64,000 nt of DNA, from contig JAYNHH010000005.1 of assembly GCA_038107835.1 (NCBI GenBank), positions 40,129 to 104,128 on the forward strand, read 5' to 3'. This DNA comes from MED-G116 sp038107835 (GTDB taxonomy: Bacteria; Pseudomonadota; Alphaproteobacteria; Puniceispirillales; Puniceispirillaceae). The position numbers were made by a program, and so were the translations under genes. Positions 24,727-34,259 of this stretch are shown here, in pieces. The notes beneath the pieces were generated by a model, which searched no databases, was not told the origin of the DNA, and saw only the letters and a list, made by a program, of their open reading frames with translations. Each line of letters opens with the position of its first letter. Position 1 is the first letter of the stretch.

Positions 24727-26859
24727 ATGATCGGAACTGCGAACCCATTGATTGATCGAATGCGTGGTTATGACCCGCATGTCGATGGTGAGCGCCTCGA
24801 GCGCGCCTTTGAGCTTGGCAAGACGGCGCATGCTGGCCAGTTACGTGCCTCTGGTGAACCCTATTTTACACATCCGGTTGCGGTCGCAAATCTGCTCATT
24901 GACATGCGTCTTGATGTCGACACCGTTATCACCGCCCTGTTGCACGACACGGTGGAGGATTGTGGTGTCGAATTGGCAACACTTGCCGGGCAGTTTGGAG
25001 ATGATGTCGCGCAGCTGGTCGATGGCGTGACAAAATTGTCGCGGATTGCCATCCAGTCCTCACCAAGCAGCGCGCAGGCCGAGAATTTTCGCAAATTGCT
25101 GCTGGCAATGAGCGAGGATGTGCGGGTGCTGCTGGTCAAGCTGGCGGACCGTACACACAATATGCGGACGCTGTCCTTTATCCGCAAGGAAGAGAAGAGG
25201 CGGCGCATTGCGCGCGAAACAATGGATATCTTTGCTCCCCTTGCCGAGCGGATTGGTGTGACCAGCCTGCAGAGCGAGTTGGAGGACACCGCGTTTGAGG
25301 TTCTGGATGCCGAGATGCGGCAGGGGATTATCAACCGCCTCGATTTCATGGTGTCTGAGTCTGAAATCCTGATCCCGATGATCAGTGTCGAACTGCAGTC
25401 AAAGCTGGAACAGATTGGCATTGAATCCAGTGTCAATGGGCGGATGAAAACACCCTATTCGATCTGGACGAAGATGCAGCGCAAGAAAGTGTCGATGGAC
25501 CAGCTTGCCGATATCATGGCGTTCCGTGTTCTGGTGCCCGATGTCAGTGACTGCTATCGCGCGCTTGGCCAGCTGCATCTGAATTACCCGACGGTAATGG
25601 GCCGCTTCAAGGATTATATCTCGACCCCGAAACGCAATGGATATCAATCGCTCCATACCGGCGTCATCGGCCCTGAAAATCACAAGATCGAAGTGCAGAT
25701 CAGGACGCCGGAAATGCATAACATCGCCGAGCATGGTGTGGCAGCCCATTGGAATTACAAGGATCCAATTCAGGAAATAAATACACGCAAGATCAAATGG
25801 ATACAGGAGCTTGTTGGTATTCTTGATGAAGAGGCAGGTGCCGATGAATTCCTCGAACACACGAAGCTGGACCTGTATAAGGATCAGGTTTTCTGTTTTA
25901 CCCCACGCGGCGATCTGATTGCGATGCCGAAAGGGGCGACGGCTGTCGATTTCGCGTTTGCGGTTCATACGAAAATCGGGGAGACATGTGTCGGTGTGCG
26001 GATCAATGGAAAGACCAGACAGCTTGCCACCGAACTGGAAAATGGTGACCAGATCGAAATTCTGATCGAACCCAATGCCAAGCCAAAGGCAGAATGGGAG
26101 AGCTTTGTACTTACCGGGCGCGCAAAATCAGCCATCCGCCGCTTTATCAGGGCGCAGCGGGCCAGCGAATTCAGCCGCATTGGCAAAGCTCTGATCCAGA
26201 AGACCTTTCGTGAGCATAACAAATCATTCCGCAGCCGGTCGCTCGAACGCGCGCTTGGTGCGTTTGGCGTGACCAAACTTGAGGAATTGTTTGTCCTTGT
26301 TGGCGAGGATAGGTTGTCACCCCGCAAGGTGCTGGAAAAGCTGCACCCGGATACAGTCACGGATGAGAACGTTCCAGTCCGGCCAAACGCCGCCCGAAGC
26401 AACAGCAAGCCGAGTCTGACCATTCGCGGTGACAATTCGGGAACTGCGGTGACGATGGCGCGGTGCTGCCATCCGCTGCCGGGAGAGTCGATTGTTGGCA
26501 TTTTCACCACTGGCAAGGGTGTGACAGTCCACACCATCGGCTGTGCAACCCTGAGCAAGTTTAACGACACGCCGGAATTGTGGCTTGATGTGGATTGGGA
26601 AGGCGATACCACCCGCATGGTCAATGGCCGGCTCAACACCGTGCTGTCCAATGAGCCGGGCAGTCTTGCCTCGGTTGCCACCGTGATCAGCCAGCAGGGC
26701 GGCAACATTTCGAACATTCAGCTGTCTGACCGAAATCCCGACTTTTTTCATATTCTTCTCGATCTGGAAGTAAAAGATGTGGAACATATGCGCACGATCA
26801 TTGCAGTTCTGCAGACCAACAAGTATGTAGAGAGTGTGGAACGGGCGGCAAACGCCTGA
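24727..26859 (+). CDS. rsh: Bifunctional (p)ppGpp synthetase/hydrolase (RelA/SpoT homologue)
   Basis: About 710 aa. The HD hydrolase domain (~25-200) has HAGQLRASGEPYFTHPVAVA and LLHDTVEDCG. The synthetase domain (~235-350) has STPKRNGYQSLHTGV and EVQIRTPEMHNIAEHGVAAHW. A TGS domain (~385-445; FTPRGDLIAMPKGATAVDFA) and a C-terminal ACT domain (~635-710) follow. With intact HD residues it should both make and degrade the alarmone, as the single Rsh of alphaproteobacteria does. ATG 24727 is preferred over the in-frame TTG at 24718. Confidence 0.95.
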   Translation: MIGTANPLIDRMRGYDPHVDGERLERAFELGKTAHAGQLRASGEPYFTHPVAVANLLIDMRLDVDTVITALLHDTVEDCGVELATLAGQFGDDVAQLVDGVTKLSRIAIQSSPSSAQAENFRKLLLAMSEDVRVLLVKLADRTHNMRTLSFIRKEEKRRRIARETMDIFAPLAERIGVTSLQSELEDTAFEVLDAEMRQGIINRLDFMVSESEILIPMISVELQSKLEQIGIESSVNGRMKTPYSIWTKMQRKKVSMDQLADIMAFRVLVPDVSDCYRALGQLHLNYPTVMGRFKDYISTPKRNGYQSLHTGVIGPENHKIEVQIRTPEMHNIAEHGVAAHWNYKDPIQEINTRKIKWIQELVGILDEEAGADEFLEHTKLDLYKDQVFCFTPRGDLIAMPKGATAVDFAFAVHTKIGETCVGVRINGKTRQLATELENGDQIEILIEPNAKPKAEWESFVLTGRAKSAIRRFIRAQRASEFSRIGKALIQKTFREHNKSFRSRSLERALGAFGVTKLEELFVLVGEDRLSPRKVLEKLHPDTVTDENVPVRPNAARSNSKPSLTIRGDNSGTAVTMARCCHPLPGESIVGIFTTGKGVTVHTIGCATLSKFNDTPELWLDVDWEGDTTRMVNGRLNTVLSNEPGSLASVATVISQQGGNISNIQLSDRNPDFFHILLDLEVKDVEHMRTIIAVLQTNKYVESVERAANA

Positions 26860-26887
26860 CAACAGCCAGAAATTATCAGGACTAGCC

Positions 26888-27562
26888 ATGTTCAGAAGAC
26901 GGCATTCACAATCGTTTGTGTCGCGTATCCGCAGCGTTGTCTGGCCGGAGCGTGGGTTCAGGCGTCTGTTTGCCTATCTGCTCCAGCGCATAGCACGAAT
27001 GCCGGGAAGCCCGCTGTCGATCGCCATTGGTGTCGCCTGCGGCGTTTCAGTATCATTCACGCCCTTCATCGGCTTTCATTTTCTGCTTGGGGCATTTCTG
27101 GCCTATCTGCTGCGTGGAAACATTCTCGCATCGGCGATCGGAACGATCGTTGGCAACCCATGGACCTTTCCCCTCATCATCAGTGCGGATTTTTCCATTG
27201 GCAGCTGGGCGGTGGTGCAGCTGGGGATGGTGCCGCCGAGTGTGGATCTCTCGATCAGCGAAATCATCGCCGATCCCATGAACAATCTGATGCCGTTACT
27301 GATGCCCATGATGCTGGGCGGGCTGATCATGGGCGTTGTCACCTGGTTTGCCAGTTTTGGCATGGCCTATTGCGCGTTGATCTGGTGGCGCGAGCATCGT
27401 GCGCGCCGTCTGGCTGAAAGCCGCAGCCGCAGATATTACCAGATGCCGGAAACCGAGGTGGTCAGCAAGAACGGGACTGGCCGGAAACAGGATGTACCCG
27501 ATGAGTTCGACCGCGCCGATGATGATGGCGCGACATCCGCCGGGTCGAGGGAACGGAAATGA
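26888..27562 (+). CDS. DUF2062 membrane protein
   Basis: 224 aa. The DUF2062 core spans ~35-175 with membrane segments and the pattern GSPLSIAIGVACGVSVSFTP, then GTIVGNPWTFP. The basic N-terminus and a charged C-terminal tail (~185-224) flank it. The function is not established. AGGA lies 7 nt before the ATG. The stop overlaps pdxJ (ATGA), joining it to the pdxJ-acpS-lepB-rnc-era-recO run. Confidence 0.88.
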   Translation: MFRRRHSQSFVSRIRSVVWPERGFRRLFAYLLQRIARMPGSPLSIAIGVACGVSVSFTPFIGFHFLLGAFLAYLLRGNILASAIGTIVGNPWTFPLIISADFSIGSWAVVQLGMVPPSVDLSISEIIADPMNNLMPLLMPMMLGGLIMGVVTWFASFGMAYCALIWWREHRARRLAESRSRRYYQMPETEVVSKNGTGRKQDVPDEFDRADDDGATSAGSRERK

Positions 27563-28329
27563 ACAACCGTGACAAACAGATACCCTACATCGGCGAGAGC
27601 GTGACGCAGGCGTTGCGTCTTGGGGTGAATATTGATCATGTGGCGACTGTCCGCAACGCCCGTGGCGGGGTGCATCCCGATCCGGTCCGTGCCGCCCTCA
27701 TGGCTGAGCAGGCGGGTGCCGACGGCATTACAGCCCATCTTCGCGAAGACAGGCGTCATATCCGTGATGCAGATATGGCGGCGATCAGAGCAGCGATCAG
27801 CATTCCTCTGAATTTTGAGATGGCAGCGACAGCTGAAATGGTGGCTCTCGCTGTCGATACCATGCCGAATGCCGCCTGTATCGTGCCGGAGCGTCGTGAG
27901 GAGGTGACAACCGAGGGTGGTCTGGCTGTTGCGGGCCACGAGAGGCGATTGACCGATCTGCTGGCACCGATCAAGGGAGCTGGGATCCGCCTGTCGCTGT
28001 TCATTGAGGCGAGTGAGGTGGAAATCAGGGCGGCGGCAGCCATTGGCGCAGACATCATCGAGCTGCATACCGGCCGCTACTGCCATGATGCGGAGGGGCG
28101 CGGCGATGAACTGGTGCGGCTTGCCAATGCGGCAAAGCTGGCGCACGGCCTTGGGCTGGAATGCCATGCAGGCCATGGTCTTGACTATGATACGGTTGGC
28201 GCTGTCGCGGCGATCCCGGAAATGGTCGAGCTGAATATAGGGCATTTTCTGATTGGTGAGAGCATTTTTACGGGTCTGCCTGCGGCGATTGCCAGAATGC
28301 GCCAGTTGATGCAGTCGGCGCGTACATGA
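27559..28329 (+). CDS. pdxJ: Pyridoxine 5'-phosphate synthase
   Basis: 256 aa TIM barrel. GVNIDHVATVRNARGG near residues 18-33, DGITAHLREDRRHI, the Glu of NFEMAAT, and ECHAGHGLDY near 201-210. It condenses deoxyxylulose 5-phosphate with 3-amino-2-oxopropyl phosphate to PNP in the DXP-dependent vitamin B6 route. It is followed after 28 nt by acpS, a common neighbour. Confidence 0.96.
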   Translation: MNNRDKQIPYIGESVTQALRLGVNIDHVATVRNARGGVHPDPVRAALMAEQAGADGITAHLREDRRHIRDADMAAIRAAISIPLNFEMAATAEMVALAVDTMPNAACIVPERREEVTTEGGLAVAGHERRLTDLLAPIKGAGIRLSLFIEASEVEIRAAAAIGADIIELHTGRYCHDAEGRGDELVRLANAAKLAHGLGLECHAGHGLDYDTVGAVAAIPEMVELNIGHFLIGESIFTGLPAAIARMRQLMQSART

Positions 28330-28357
28330 AACAGGGCAGAAAGCAGGGTTCTTCACT

Positions 28358-28771
28358 TTGATACTGGGCGTGGGTACCGACATTTGCGACGCGCGGCGGA
28401 TCGCGGCGGCATTGAAGAGGTTCGATCACCGGTTTCGCGCGCGGATTTTTACCGAAGCCGAAGTTGCTCTCGCCGGTAGCCGGTCCAATGAAAGCCTGTT
28501 CTATGCCAAGCGTTTTGCAGCCAAGGAAGCCGTTTACAAGGCGCTGTCGGCGGCCCCGGTGACGGGACTTGGCTGGCATGACGCGGAAATTCTGAACACT
28601 GCCGGCGGCGCACCGGTTCTGACTTTGTCCGGCGCATGCAAAAGGGCGCTTGAGGCGGTGACCCCCGAAGGGTATAAGGCCTCGGTAAATCTGTCATTGA
28701 GTGACGAGCCACCCTATGCGGTGGCTTTTGTGGTTATTTCAGCAGGGCCGTCAGACGGGCTGCAAGAATAG
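28358..28771 (+). CDS. acpS: Holo-[acyl-carrier-protein] synthase
   Basis: 137 aa. ILGVGTDICDARRI at the N-terminus gives the metal-binding Asp; YAKRFAAKEAVYKAL near 48-62 gives the conserved Glu and Lys. It transfers 4'-phosphopantetheine from CoA to ACP. The start codon is TTG at 28358, giving the usual MILGVG start; no ATG fits without cutting the motif. Confidence 0.95.
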   Translation: MILGVGTDICDARRIAAALKRFDHRFRARIFTEAEVALAGSRSNESLFYAKRFAAKEAVYKALSAAPVTGLGWHDAEILNTAGGAPVLTLSGACKRALEAVTPEGYKASVNLSLSDEPPYAVAFVVISAGPSDGLQE

Positions 28772-28784
28772 GTGGAACTGGAAG

Positions 28785-29519
28785 ATGAGCGTGAAGAAAA
28801 AAGAGAGCAGATTCGAGCCGTTACGCACCATATTCGTTGCCGGACTGATCGCCATTGGCTTTCGCTCATTTCTGTTTGAGCCATTCAACATCCCCTCTGG
28901 ATCGATGATGCCGACATTGCTTGTCGGTGATTATCTATTTGTTTCCAAATACAGTTATGGCTATTCCCGCTACTCCTTCCCGCTTGGGCTGATTGCGTTT
29001 GACGGGCGCATTGCAGAGAGTCAGCCAGAACGTGGCGATATCGCCGTTTTTCGCCAGCCAAACAAGACATCTGTAACCTTCATCAAACGGATTGTCGGCT
29101 TGCCGGGTGACCGGATACAGGTCAAGGGCGGTATCCTCCACATCAACGGCACGGCCGTCGAGCGCCAGCAGGTTGGCGAGGGAACGGCAACCAATGGTGT
29201 GTCGGTGATGTCCTACAGTGTCTACAAGGAGACATTGCCGGGCGGACGGACACATCTGATCCAGGAGATGAGCGATCGGGGCAGCCTTGATGACACCGTG
29301 GTGTTTACGGTATTGCCCGGACATTATTTCATGATGGGCGACAATCGTGACAATTCACGTGACAGCCGGACATCCGCAGTGGGTATGGTGCCAGTGCAGA
29401 ATCTGATTGGTAAGGCGCAACGGCTGTTCTACAGCCATAACAGCAGTGCGCGGATCTGGGAAATCTGGAAATGGCCGTTTGCCATTCGCTATGGGCGGTT
29501 GGGAGACAGCATCACTTGA
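28785..29519 (+). CDS. lepB: Signal peptidase I
   Basis: 244 aa with a single N-terminal membrane anchor (~12-30, TIFVAGLIAIGFRSFLF). The nucleophile Ser is in NIPSGSMMPTLLVGDYL, the catalytic Lys in FIKRIVGLPGDRI near 100, and GDNRDNSRDSR near 185-195 is box E. It removes signal peptides at the periplasmic face. Start at 28785 after CTGGAAG. Its TGA overlaps the TTG of rnc. Confidence 0.96.
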   Translation: MSVKKKESRFEPLRTIFVAGLIAIGFRSFLFEPFNIPSGSMMPTLLVGDYLFVSKYSYGYSRYSFPLGLIAFDGRIAESQPERGDIAVFRQPNKTSVTFIKRIVGLPGDRIQVKGGILHINGTAVERQQVGEGTATNGVSVMSYSVYKETLPGGRTHLIQEMSDRGSLDDTVVFTVLPGHYFMMGDNRDNSRDSRTSAVGMVPVQNLIGKAQRLFYSHNSSARIWEIWKWPFAIRYGRLGDSIT

Positions 29520-30241
29520 CCCTGAGACGCGACAAGGAGACATCCGAGGGCGAGGAGGGCCAGGACCGGCTTGAGGTGGCGCTTGGGCATGTATTCAAGG
29601 ATAGAGGTCTGGTGCAGACGGCATTGACCCATGCCAGCGCATCAGCAGGCCAAGATTATGAACGGCTGGAATTTCTTGGCGACAGGGTGCTTGGTCTGAT
29701 TCTGGCAAACGAATATTTCCACTCCTGCCCGGATGATGATGAAGGGCAATTGTCGCTGCGGCTGCATGCGTTGGCCCGGCAATCAGCTCTTGTCGAAATT
29801 GCCCGCAAAATCGACCTTGCGCCTTTGATCAGGGTGCAGCCGGGAATGGATGTCAGCCAGAATGACTCGATTCTCTCGGATGTTGTCGAAAGCCTGATCG
29901 CCGCATTGTATCTTGATGCCGGAATTCACGCCGCGGAGACCTTTGTTCGCAGATATTGGTCGTTTGAAACCGGGCCAATCAGCCATCGTGAGAAAGACGC
30001 CAAATCCCGCCTGCAGGAAGTGGCGATGGAACGCGGCCTTGACCTGCCGAAATACCGGCTGGTTGAACGGACGGGACCTGACCACGCGCCGCAGATGACC
30101 TATGAGGTTCAGCTTGATGGCATGGCGCCGGTGACGGCAACGGCTGGCAATCGCAAAGCAGCCGAACAGCAGGCAGCGGCCATGTTGCTGGAACAGATCA
30201 TCGCATCACCGCAGCAGGAAAAGGGAAAGACGGGATCATGA
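29516..30241 (+). CDS. rnc: Ribonuclease III
   Basis: 241 aa. The nuclease domain has ERLEFLGDRVLGLIL near 50-64 and the second metal-site Glu in DVVESLIAALYLDAG near 126. A C-terminal double-stranded-RNA-binding domain (~165-235) carries KSRLQEVAMERG and GNRKAAEQQAAAMLL. It processes rRNA and structured mRNA. I chose TTG 29516, overlapping the lepB stop (TTGA), with GGGAGA 9 nt upstream. Confidence 0.95.
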   Translation: MTLRRDKETSEGEEGQDRLEVALGHVFKDRGLVQTALTHASASAGQDYERLEFLGDRVLGLILANEYFHSCPDDDEGQLSLRLHALARQSALVEIARKIDLAPLIRVQPGMDVSQNDSILSDVVESLIAALYLDAGIHAAETFVRRYWSFETGPISHREKDAKSRLQEVAMERGLDLPKYRLVERTGPDHAPQMTYEVQLDGMAPVTATAGNRKAAEQQAAAMLLEQIIASPQQEKGKTGS

Positions 30242-31176
30242 ATGGTGACGGCACAGACCAGCAGGATGCGACCCCGGCCGAGACCACACAAGCCGGTTTT
30301 GCCGCGCTGATCGGTGCGCCCAATGCTGGCAAATCAACGCTGATGAATGCGATGGTCGGGCAGAAGGTATCAATCGTGACGCCAAAGGTGCAGACCACGC
30401 GAAGCCGCATCCGGGGTATCGCCATGCATGAGGCAGCCCAGATCATTTTTGTCGACACCCCGGGTATTTTTACACCCAAACGGCGGCTGGACAGGGCGAT
30501 GGTCAATGCCGCCTGGCAAGGTGCTGAGGATGGAGACGTGCTTCTGCTGGTGCATGATTGCGCGCGGCGTGAGCCGGATGAGGATACGCTCAAAATCATC
30601 AAAAAGCTGGCTGAGAGTGGTCGGCCGGCGTCGCTGGTGCTGAACAAGATCGACCTGGCACCGCCCGAACGACTGCTGTCACGCGCCGGTGAGATGGCAG
30701 CACTGTATGATTTCGAGAAGATTTTCATGGTGTCGGCCGAAACCGGCAATGGCATCGATGATCTGAAGGGCTGGCTTGCGGGAAAAATGCCGGCAAGCCC
30801 CTATCTGTTCGACCCCGACGATCTGTCGGATATGCCGTTGCGGCTGCTGGCGGCGGAAATCCTGCGCGAAAAGCTGTTTTTGAATCTGCATCAGGAACTG
30901 CCCTATCAGTTGACGGTCGAGACCGACAGCTGGGAGGAGCGTGAGGATGGCAGCGCCGAGGTGCATCTGTCGATCTTTGTCGCCCGCGAGGGGCATCGCG
31001 GCATCATACTGGGCAAGAATGGGCAGTCGATCAGACGGATTGGTACTGCCGCGCGCAAGGAGCTGGAGGCGGCGCTTGACCGGCGTGTGCATCTGTTCAG
31101 CCATGTGAAATATCGCAAAGACTGGATGAATGACTCGGCGCGTTACTCAGTGTGGGATCTTGATTACGATGCCTGA
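30238..31176 (+). CDS. era: GTPase Era
   Basis: 312 aa. G1 GAPNAGKSTL near 23-32, G3 DTPG followed by IFTPKRRLDRAM, G4 NKID near 138, and a C-terminal KH domain with GIILGKNGQSIRRIG near 258-272. It binds 16S rRNA and helps 30S maturation. It overlaps rnc by 4 nt and recO by 8 nt. The hydrophilic N-terminal ~16 residues are an extension. Confidence 0.97.
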   Translation: MNGDGTDQQDATPAETTQAGFAALIGAPNAGKSTLMNAMVGQKVSIVTPKVQTTRSRIRGIAMHEAAQIIFVDTPGIFTPKRRLDRAMVNAAWQGAEDGDVLLLVHDCARREPDEDTLKIIKKLAESGRPASLVLNKIDLAPPERLLSRAGEMAALYDFEKIFMVSAETGNGIDDLKGWLAGKMPASPYLFDPDDLSDMPLRLLAAEILREKLFLNLHQELPYQLTVETDSWEEREDGSAEVHLSIFVAREGHRGIILGKNGQSIRRIGTAARKELEAALDRRVHLFSHVKYRKDWMNDSARYSVWDLDYDA

Positions 31177-31906
31177 ATGGCAGGCTGACGCGCTGGTTCT
31201 GTCAACACGGCCACATGGTGAGGGAAGCGTGGTCGTGACCGTGCTGACAGCTGAGGCAGGCCGGCATGCTGGGCTGGTGCGTGGCGGGTCATCGTCGCGC
31301 ATGCGCGGTGTTTTGCAGCCGGGTAACCGGGTGCGGGCCGCCTGGCGCGCACGCCTGCCCGAACAATTGGGCCAGATGCAGCTTGAGCTTGTGCAGTCAA
31401 TTCCGGCGCTGTTGCTGGATGATGCTTTGCGGCTGGCTGGTCTCTCGTCGGTCTGTGCATTGCTGGATGGCAGCCTGCCAGAACGTGAGGCGCAGCCCGA
31501 ATTGTTTGCCGGAACAAATGCCCTGCTCGATCTGATCTCAATCGAGGACAGCAGCAACCGCTGGCTTGAGGGCTATATTCGCTGGGAACTGGGACTGCTT
31601 GATGCAGCTGGCTTCCAGCTTGATCTTGCCCGCTGTGCAGCCAGCGGCGCGACTGACCGGCTGGCCTATGTCAGCCCACGGTCGGGAAGTGCCGTGGCCG
31701 CGGGGCAGGCCGGTGAATTTGCCAATAGAATGCTGGCGCTTCCCGCCTTTCTTGGGGGCGTTGCCTGCAACCGGCATGATTATGATGCCGGCCTGTCGCT
31801 GACCGGGCATTTTCTGGCGCGCCGGCTCTTTGGCGCACATAATCAGGATATTCCGCCGCAACGGCGCCGTTTGGCCGATATGGTGACTGGCATATATGGT
31901 GGTTAG
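31169..31906 (+). CDS. recO: DNA repair protein RecO
   Basis: 245 aa. The OB-fold N-terminus reads WQADALVLSTRPHGEGSVVVTVL and the middle has GLVRGGSSSRMRG; the helical C-terminal part includes LTGHFLARRLF. RecO loads RecA with RecR at gaps. The ATG at 31169 lies within the era end and matches the usual N-terminus. A short GGTAT/ATACC hairpin (31909-31922) follows the stop. Confidence 0.92.
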   Translation: MPEWQADALVLSTRPHGEGSVVVTVLTAEAGRHAGLVRGGSSSRMRGVLQPGNRVRAAWRARLPEQLGQMQLELVQSIPALLLDDALRLAGLSSVCALLDGSLPEREAQPELFAGTNALLDLISIEDSSNRWLEGYIRWELGLLDAAGFQLDLARCAASGATDRLAYVSPRSGSAVAAGQAGEFANRMLALPAFLGGVACNRHDYDAGLSLTGHFLARRLFGAHNQDIPPQRRRLADMVTGIYGG

Positions 31907-32005
31907 ACGGTATAGTCATACCCAATATCTATGAATGTTCGGAAAACTGGTGATGTCTGTCGGCAGTGATCCGAACTTGTCCCGCATGACCCTGAGACGC
32001 TATTC

Positions 32006-34228
32006 ATGACCGATGATGTAAAGACCAATCCCGGCGAGCAGATTGTCGATACCAGCTTTTCCTCAGCGCTGAGCGAACGCTATCTTGCCTATGCGCTTTC
32101 GACAATTACCTCGCGGTCATTGCCCGATGTGCGCGATGGATTGAAACCAGTGCATCGACGGCTGCTGTTTGCGATGCGGCAACTGAAACTCGATCCCGGA
32201 CAGGGATTCAAGAAATCGGCGCGTGTTGTCGGCGATGTCATGGGTAAATTTCACCCGCATGGTGATGCTGCCATCTATGATGCGATGGTGCGTCTTGCCC
32301 AGGAATTTGCGATGCGTTACCGGCTTGTCGACGGGCAGGGCAATTTCGGCAATATCGACGGTGATAACGCCGCGGCAATGCGCTACACCGAAGCCCGCAT
32401 GACCGAGGTGGCGCGGCTTCTGCTCGACGGCATTGACGAGGATGCGGTTGATTTTCGGCCGACCTATGACGGTGAGTCGGAAGAACCCTGCCTGTTACCT
32501 GCCGGATTTCCCAATTTGCTGGCGAATGGAGCGCAGGGAATTGCCGTTGGCATGGCCACGTCGATCCCGCCGCATAATGTGATCGAACTGGCCGATGCCT
32601 CACTGCATCTGATCAAACATCCAAATGCGTCAGTCGATACGCTGCTGCAGTATGTAAAGGGGCCAGATTTCCCCACGGGCGGCGTGCTGGTCGAACCGCA
32701 GGAATCGATTCGTGAGGCCTATGCGACGGGCCGTGGCGGTTTCAGGGTGCGGGCAAAATGGTCCGTGGAAAAGGAAAAGGGCGGGGCGTGGCAGATCATC
32801 GTCACCGAGATACCGTATCAGGTACAGAAATCGCGGTTGATTGAGCGGCTTGCCGAAATGCTGCAGGCGAAGAAACTGCCATTCCTCGGTGATATCCGTG
32901 ATGAGTCGGCAGAGGATCTGCGGATCGTTCTGGAGCCAAAATCACGCCGGCTTGAAGCTGAGATCGTGATGGAAAGCCTGTTCAGGCTGTCTGATCTGGA
33001 AACACGGGTACCGCTCAATCTGAATGTACTCGATGGCAATGGCCGACCCGGTGTGCTGGATCTGCGCGGCGCGCTGAATGCGTGGCTGGCGCATCGCCGC
33101 GTGGTGCTGCAGCGCCGCGCGCAGTTTCGGCTTGGCAGGATCGCCAACCGTCTGGAGGTGCTAGAGGGCTATCTGATCGTCTATCTGAATCTTGACGAGG
33201 TGATTGCCATCATCCGCGAGGCTGACAACCCGCGCGAACAATTGATGAACCGGTTCGAGCTGACGGAAACCCAGGCCAATGCGATTCTCGATATGCGCCT
33301 GCGGTCATTGCGGCGTCTCGAGGAAATGGCGCTCCGCACGGAGCGCGACAATCTGATTGCCGAGCAGGAAGGTCTTGAGACGCTGTTAGGCGATGAGGGG
33401 CTGCAATGGCAAAGAATTTCCGGCGAAATCAGAGATATGAAATCTGTTTTTGCGAAAACAGATAAACGCCGGACCGAATGTGCCGTCGCACCGGAAATTG
33501 ATTTTGATCCAAATGAAATCCTTGTCGAGCGCGAGGCTATAACCGTCATCTGTTCGGAAAAGGGCTGGATCAGGGCGATGAAGGGCCATCTCGAGCTGGA
33601 TACCGAATTCAAATACAAGGAAGGTGACGGGCCGGGCTTTATCCTGCATGCCGAGACCACCGACAAAATATTGCTGTTTGCCGAAAATGGGCGGTTCTAC
33701 ACGCTGGCGGGAGACAAGCTGCCGCGCGGGCGCGGCTTTGGCGAGCCGGTCAGTTTGATGGTCGATCTGCCGGCAGATATCGATATCGTGCGGCTGGTGC
33801 GGGCGAATGGCAAAAAGCTGCTGGTTGCGGCAAGCACCGGACATGGTCTCATCGTCGAGACCGAGGCAGCGCTGGCGCAGACACGCGGTGGCAAGCAGGT
33901 GCTCAATGTGCCGGGTGATTCCCGGGCCGTGGCCTGTTGTTCGGTCGAGGGTGACATGGTTGCCTCGGTTGGGGTCAACCGCAAAATGCTTGTCTTTGCG
34001 GTCGAGGAGGTGCCGGAAATGACCCGTGGCCGCGGGGTGATCCTGCAGCGTTTCAAGGACGGCGGGCTGGCCGATGTGACTGTCTTTGACAGCGCAAAAG
34101 GGCTGGCATGGCAGGCGGGTGGCGGCAGGACGCGGACCGAGACCGACCTTGAACCATGGACAGGGCGGCGCGGTGGTGCCGGCAAATTGCCGCCAACAGG
34201 CTTTCCGCGCCCCGCACGCTTCACCTGA
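32006..34228 (+). CDS. parC: DNA topoisomerase IV subunit A
   Basis: 740 aa. DVRDGLKPVHRRLLFAM near 37-53, KFHPHGDAAIYDAMVRLAQ near 78-96, and the catalytic Tyr in AAMRYTEARM near 127. The C-terminal domain is ParC-like and lacks a GyrA-box QRRGGKG. It decatenates chromosomes with ParE, which is not in this window. It stands alone, converging on bpt; 99 bases with a TATAGT-like element (31911-31916) precede it. Confidence 0.93.
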   Translation: MTDDVKTNPGEQIVDTSFSSALSERYLAYALSTITSRSLPDVRDGLKPVHRRLLFAMRQLKLDPGQGFKKSARVVGDVMGKFHPHGDAAIYDAMVRLAQEFAMRYRLVDGQGNFGNIDGDNAAAMRYTEARMTEVARLLLDGIDEDAVDFRPTYDGESEEPCLLPAGFPNLLANGAQGIAVGMATSIPPHNVIELADASLHLIKHPNASVDTLLQYVKGPDFPTGGVLVEPQESIREAYATGRGGFRVRAKWSVEKEKGGAWQIIVTEIPYQVQKSRLIERLAEMLQAKKLPFLGDIRDESAEDLRIVLEPKSRRLEAEIVMESLFRLSDLETRVPLNLNVLDGNGRPGVLDLRGALNAWLAHRRVVLQRRAQFRLGRIANRLEVLEGYLIVYLNLDEVIAIIREADNPREQLMNRFELTETQANAILDMRLRSLRRLEEMALRTERDNLIAEQEGLETLLGDEGLQWQRISGEIRDMKSVFAKTDKRRTECAVAPEIDFDPNEILVEREAITVICSEKGWIRAMKGHLELDTEFKYKEGDGPGFILHAETTDKILLFAENGRFYTLAGDKLPRGRGFGEPVSLMVDLPADIDIVRLVRANGKKLLVAASTGHGLIVETEAALAQTRGGKQVLNVPGDSRAVACCSVEGDMVASVGVNRKMLVFAVEEVPEMTRGRGVILQRFKDGGLADVTVFDSAKGLAWQAGGGRTRTETDLEPWTGRRGGAGKLPPTGFPRPARFT

Positions 34229-34259
34229 CACATGGCTGCCTCGAGACTTTTGCCTGAGA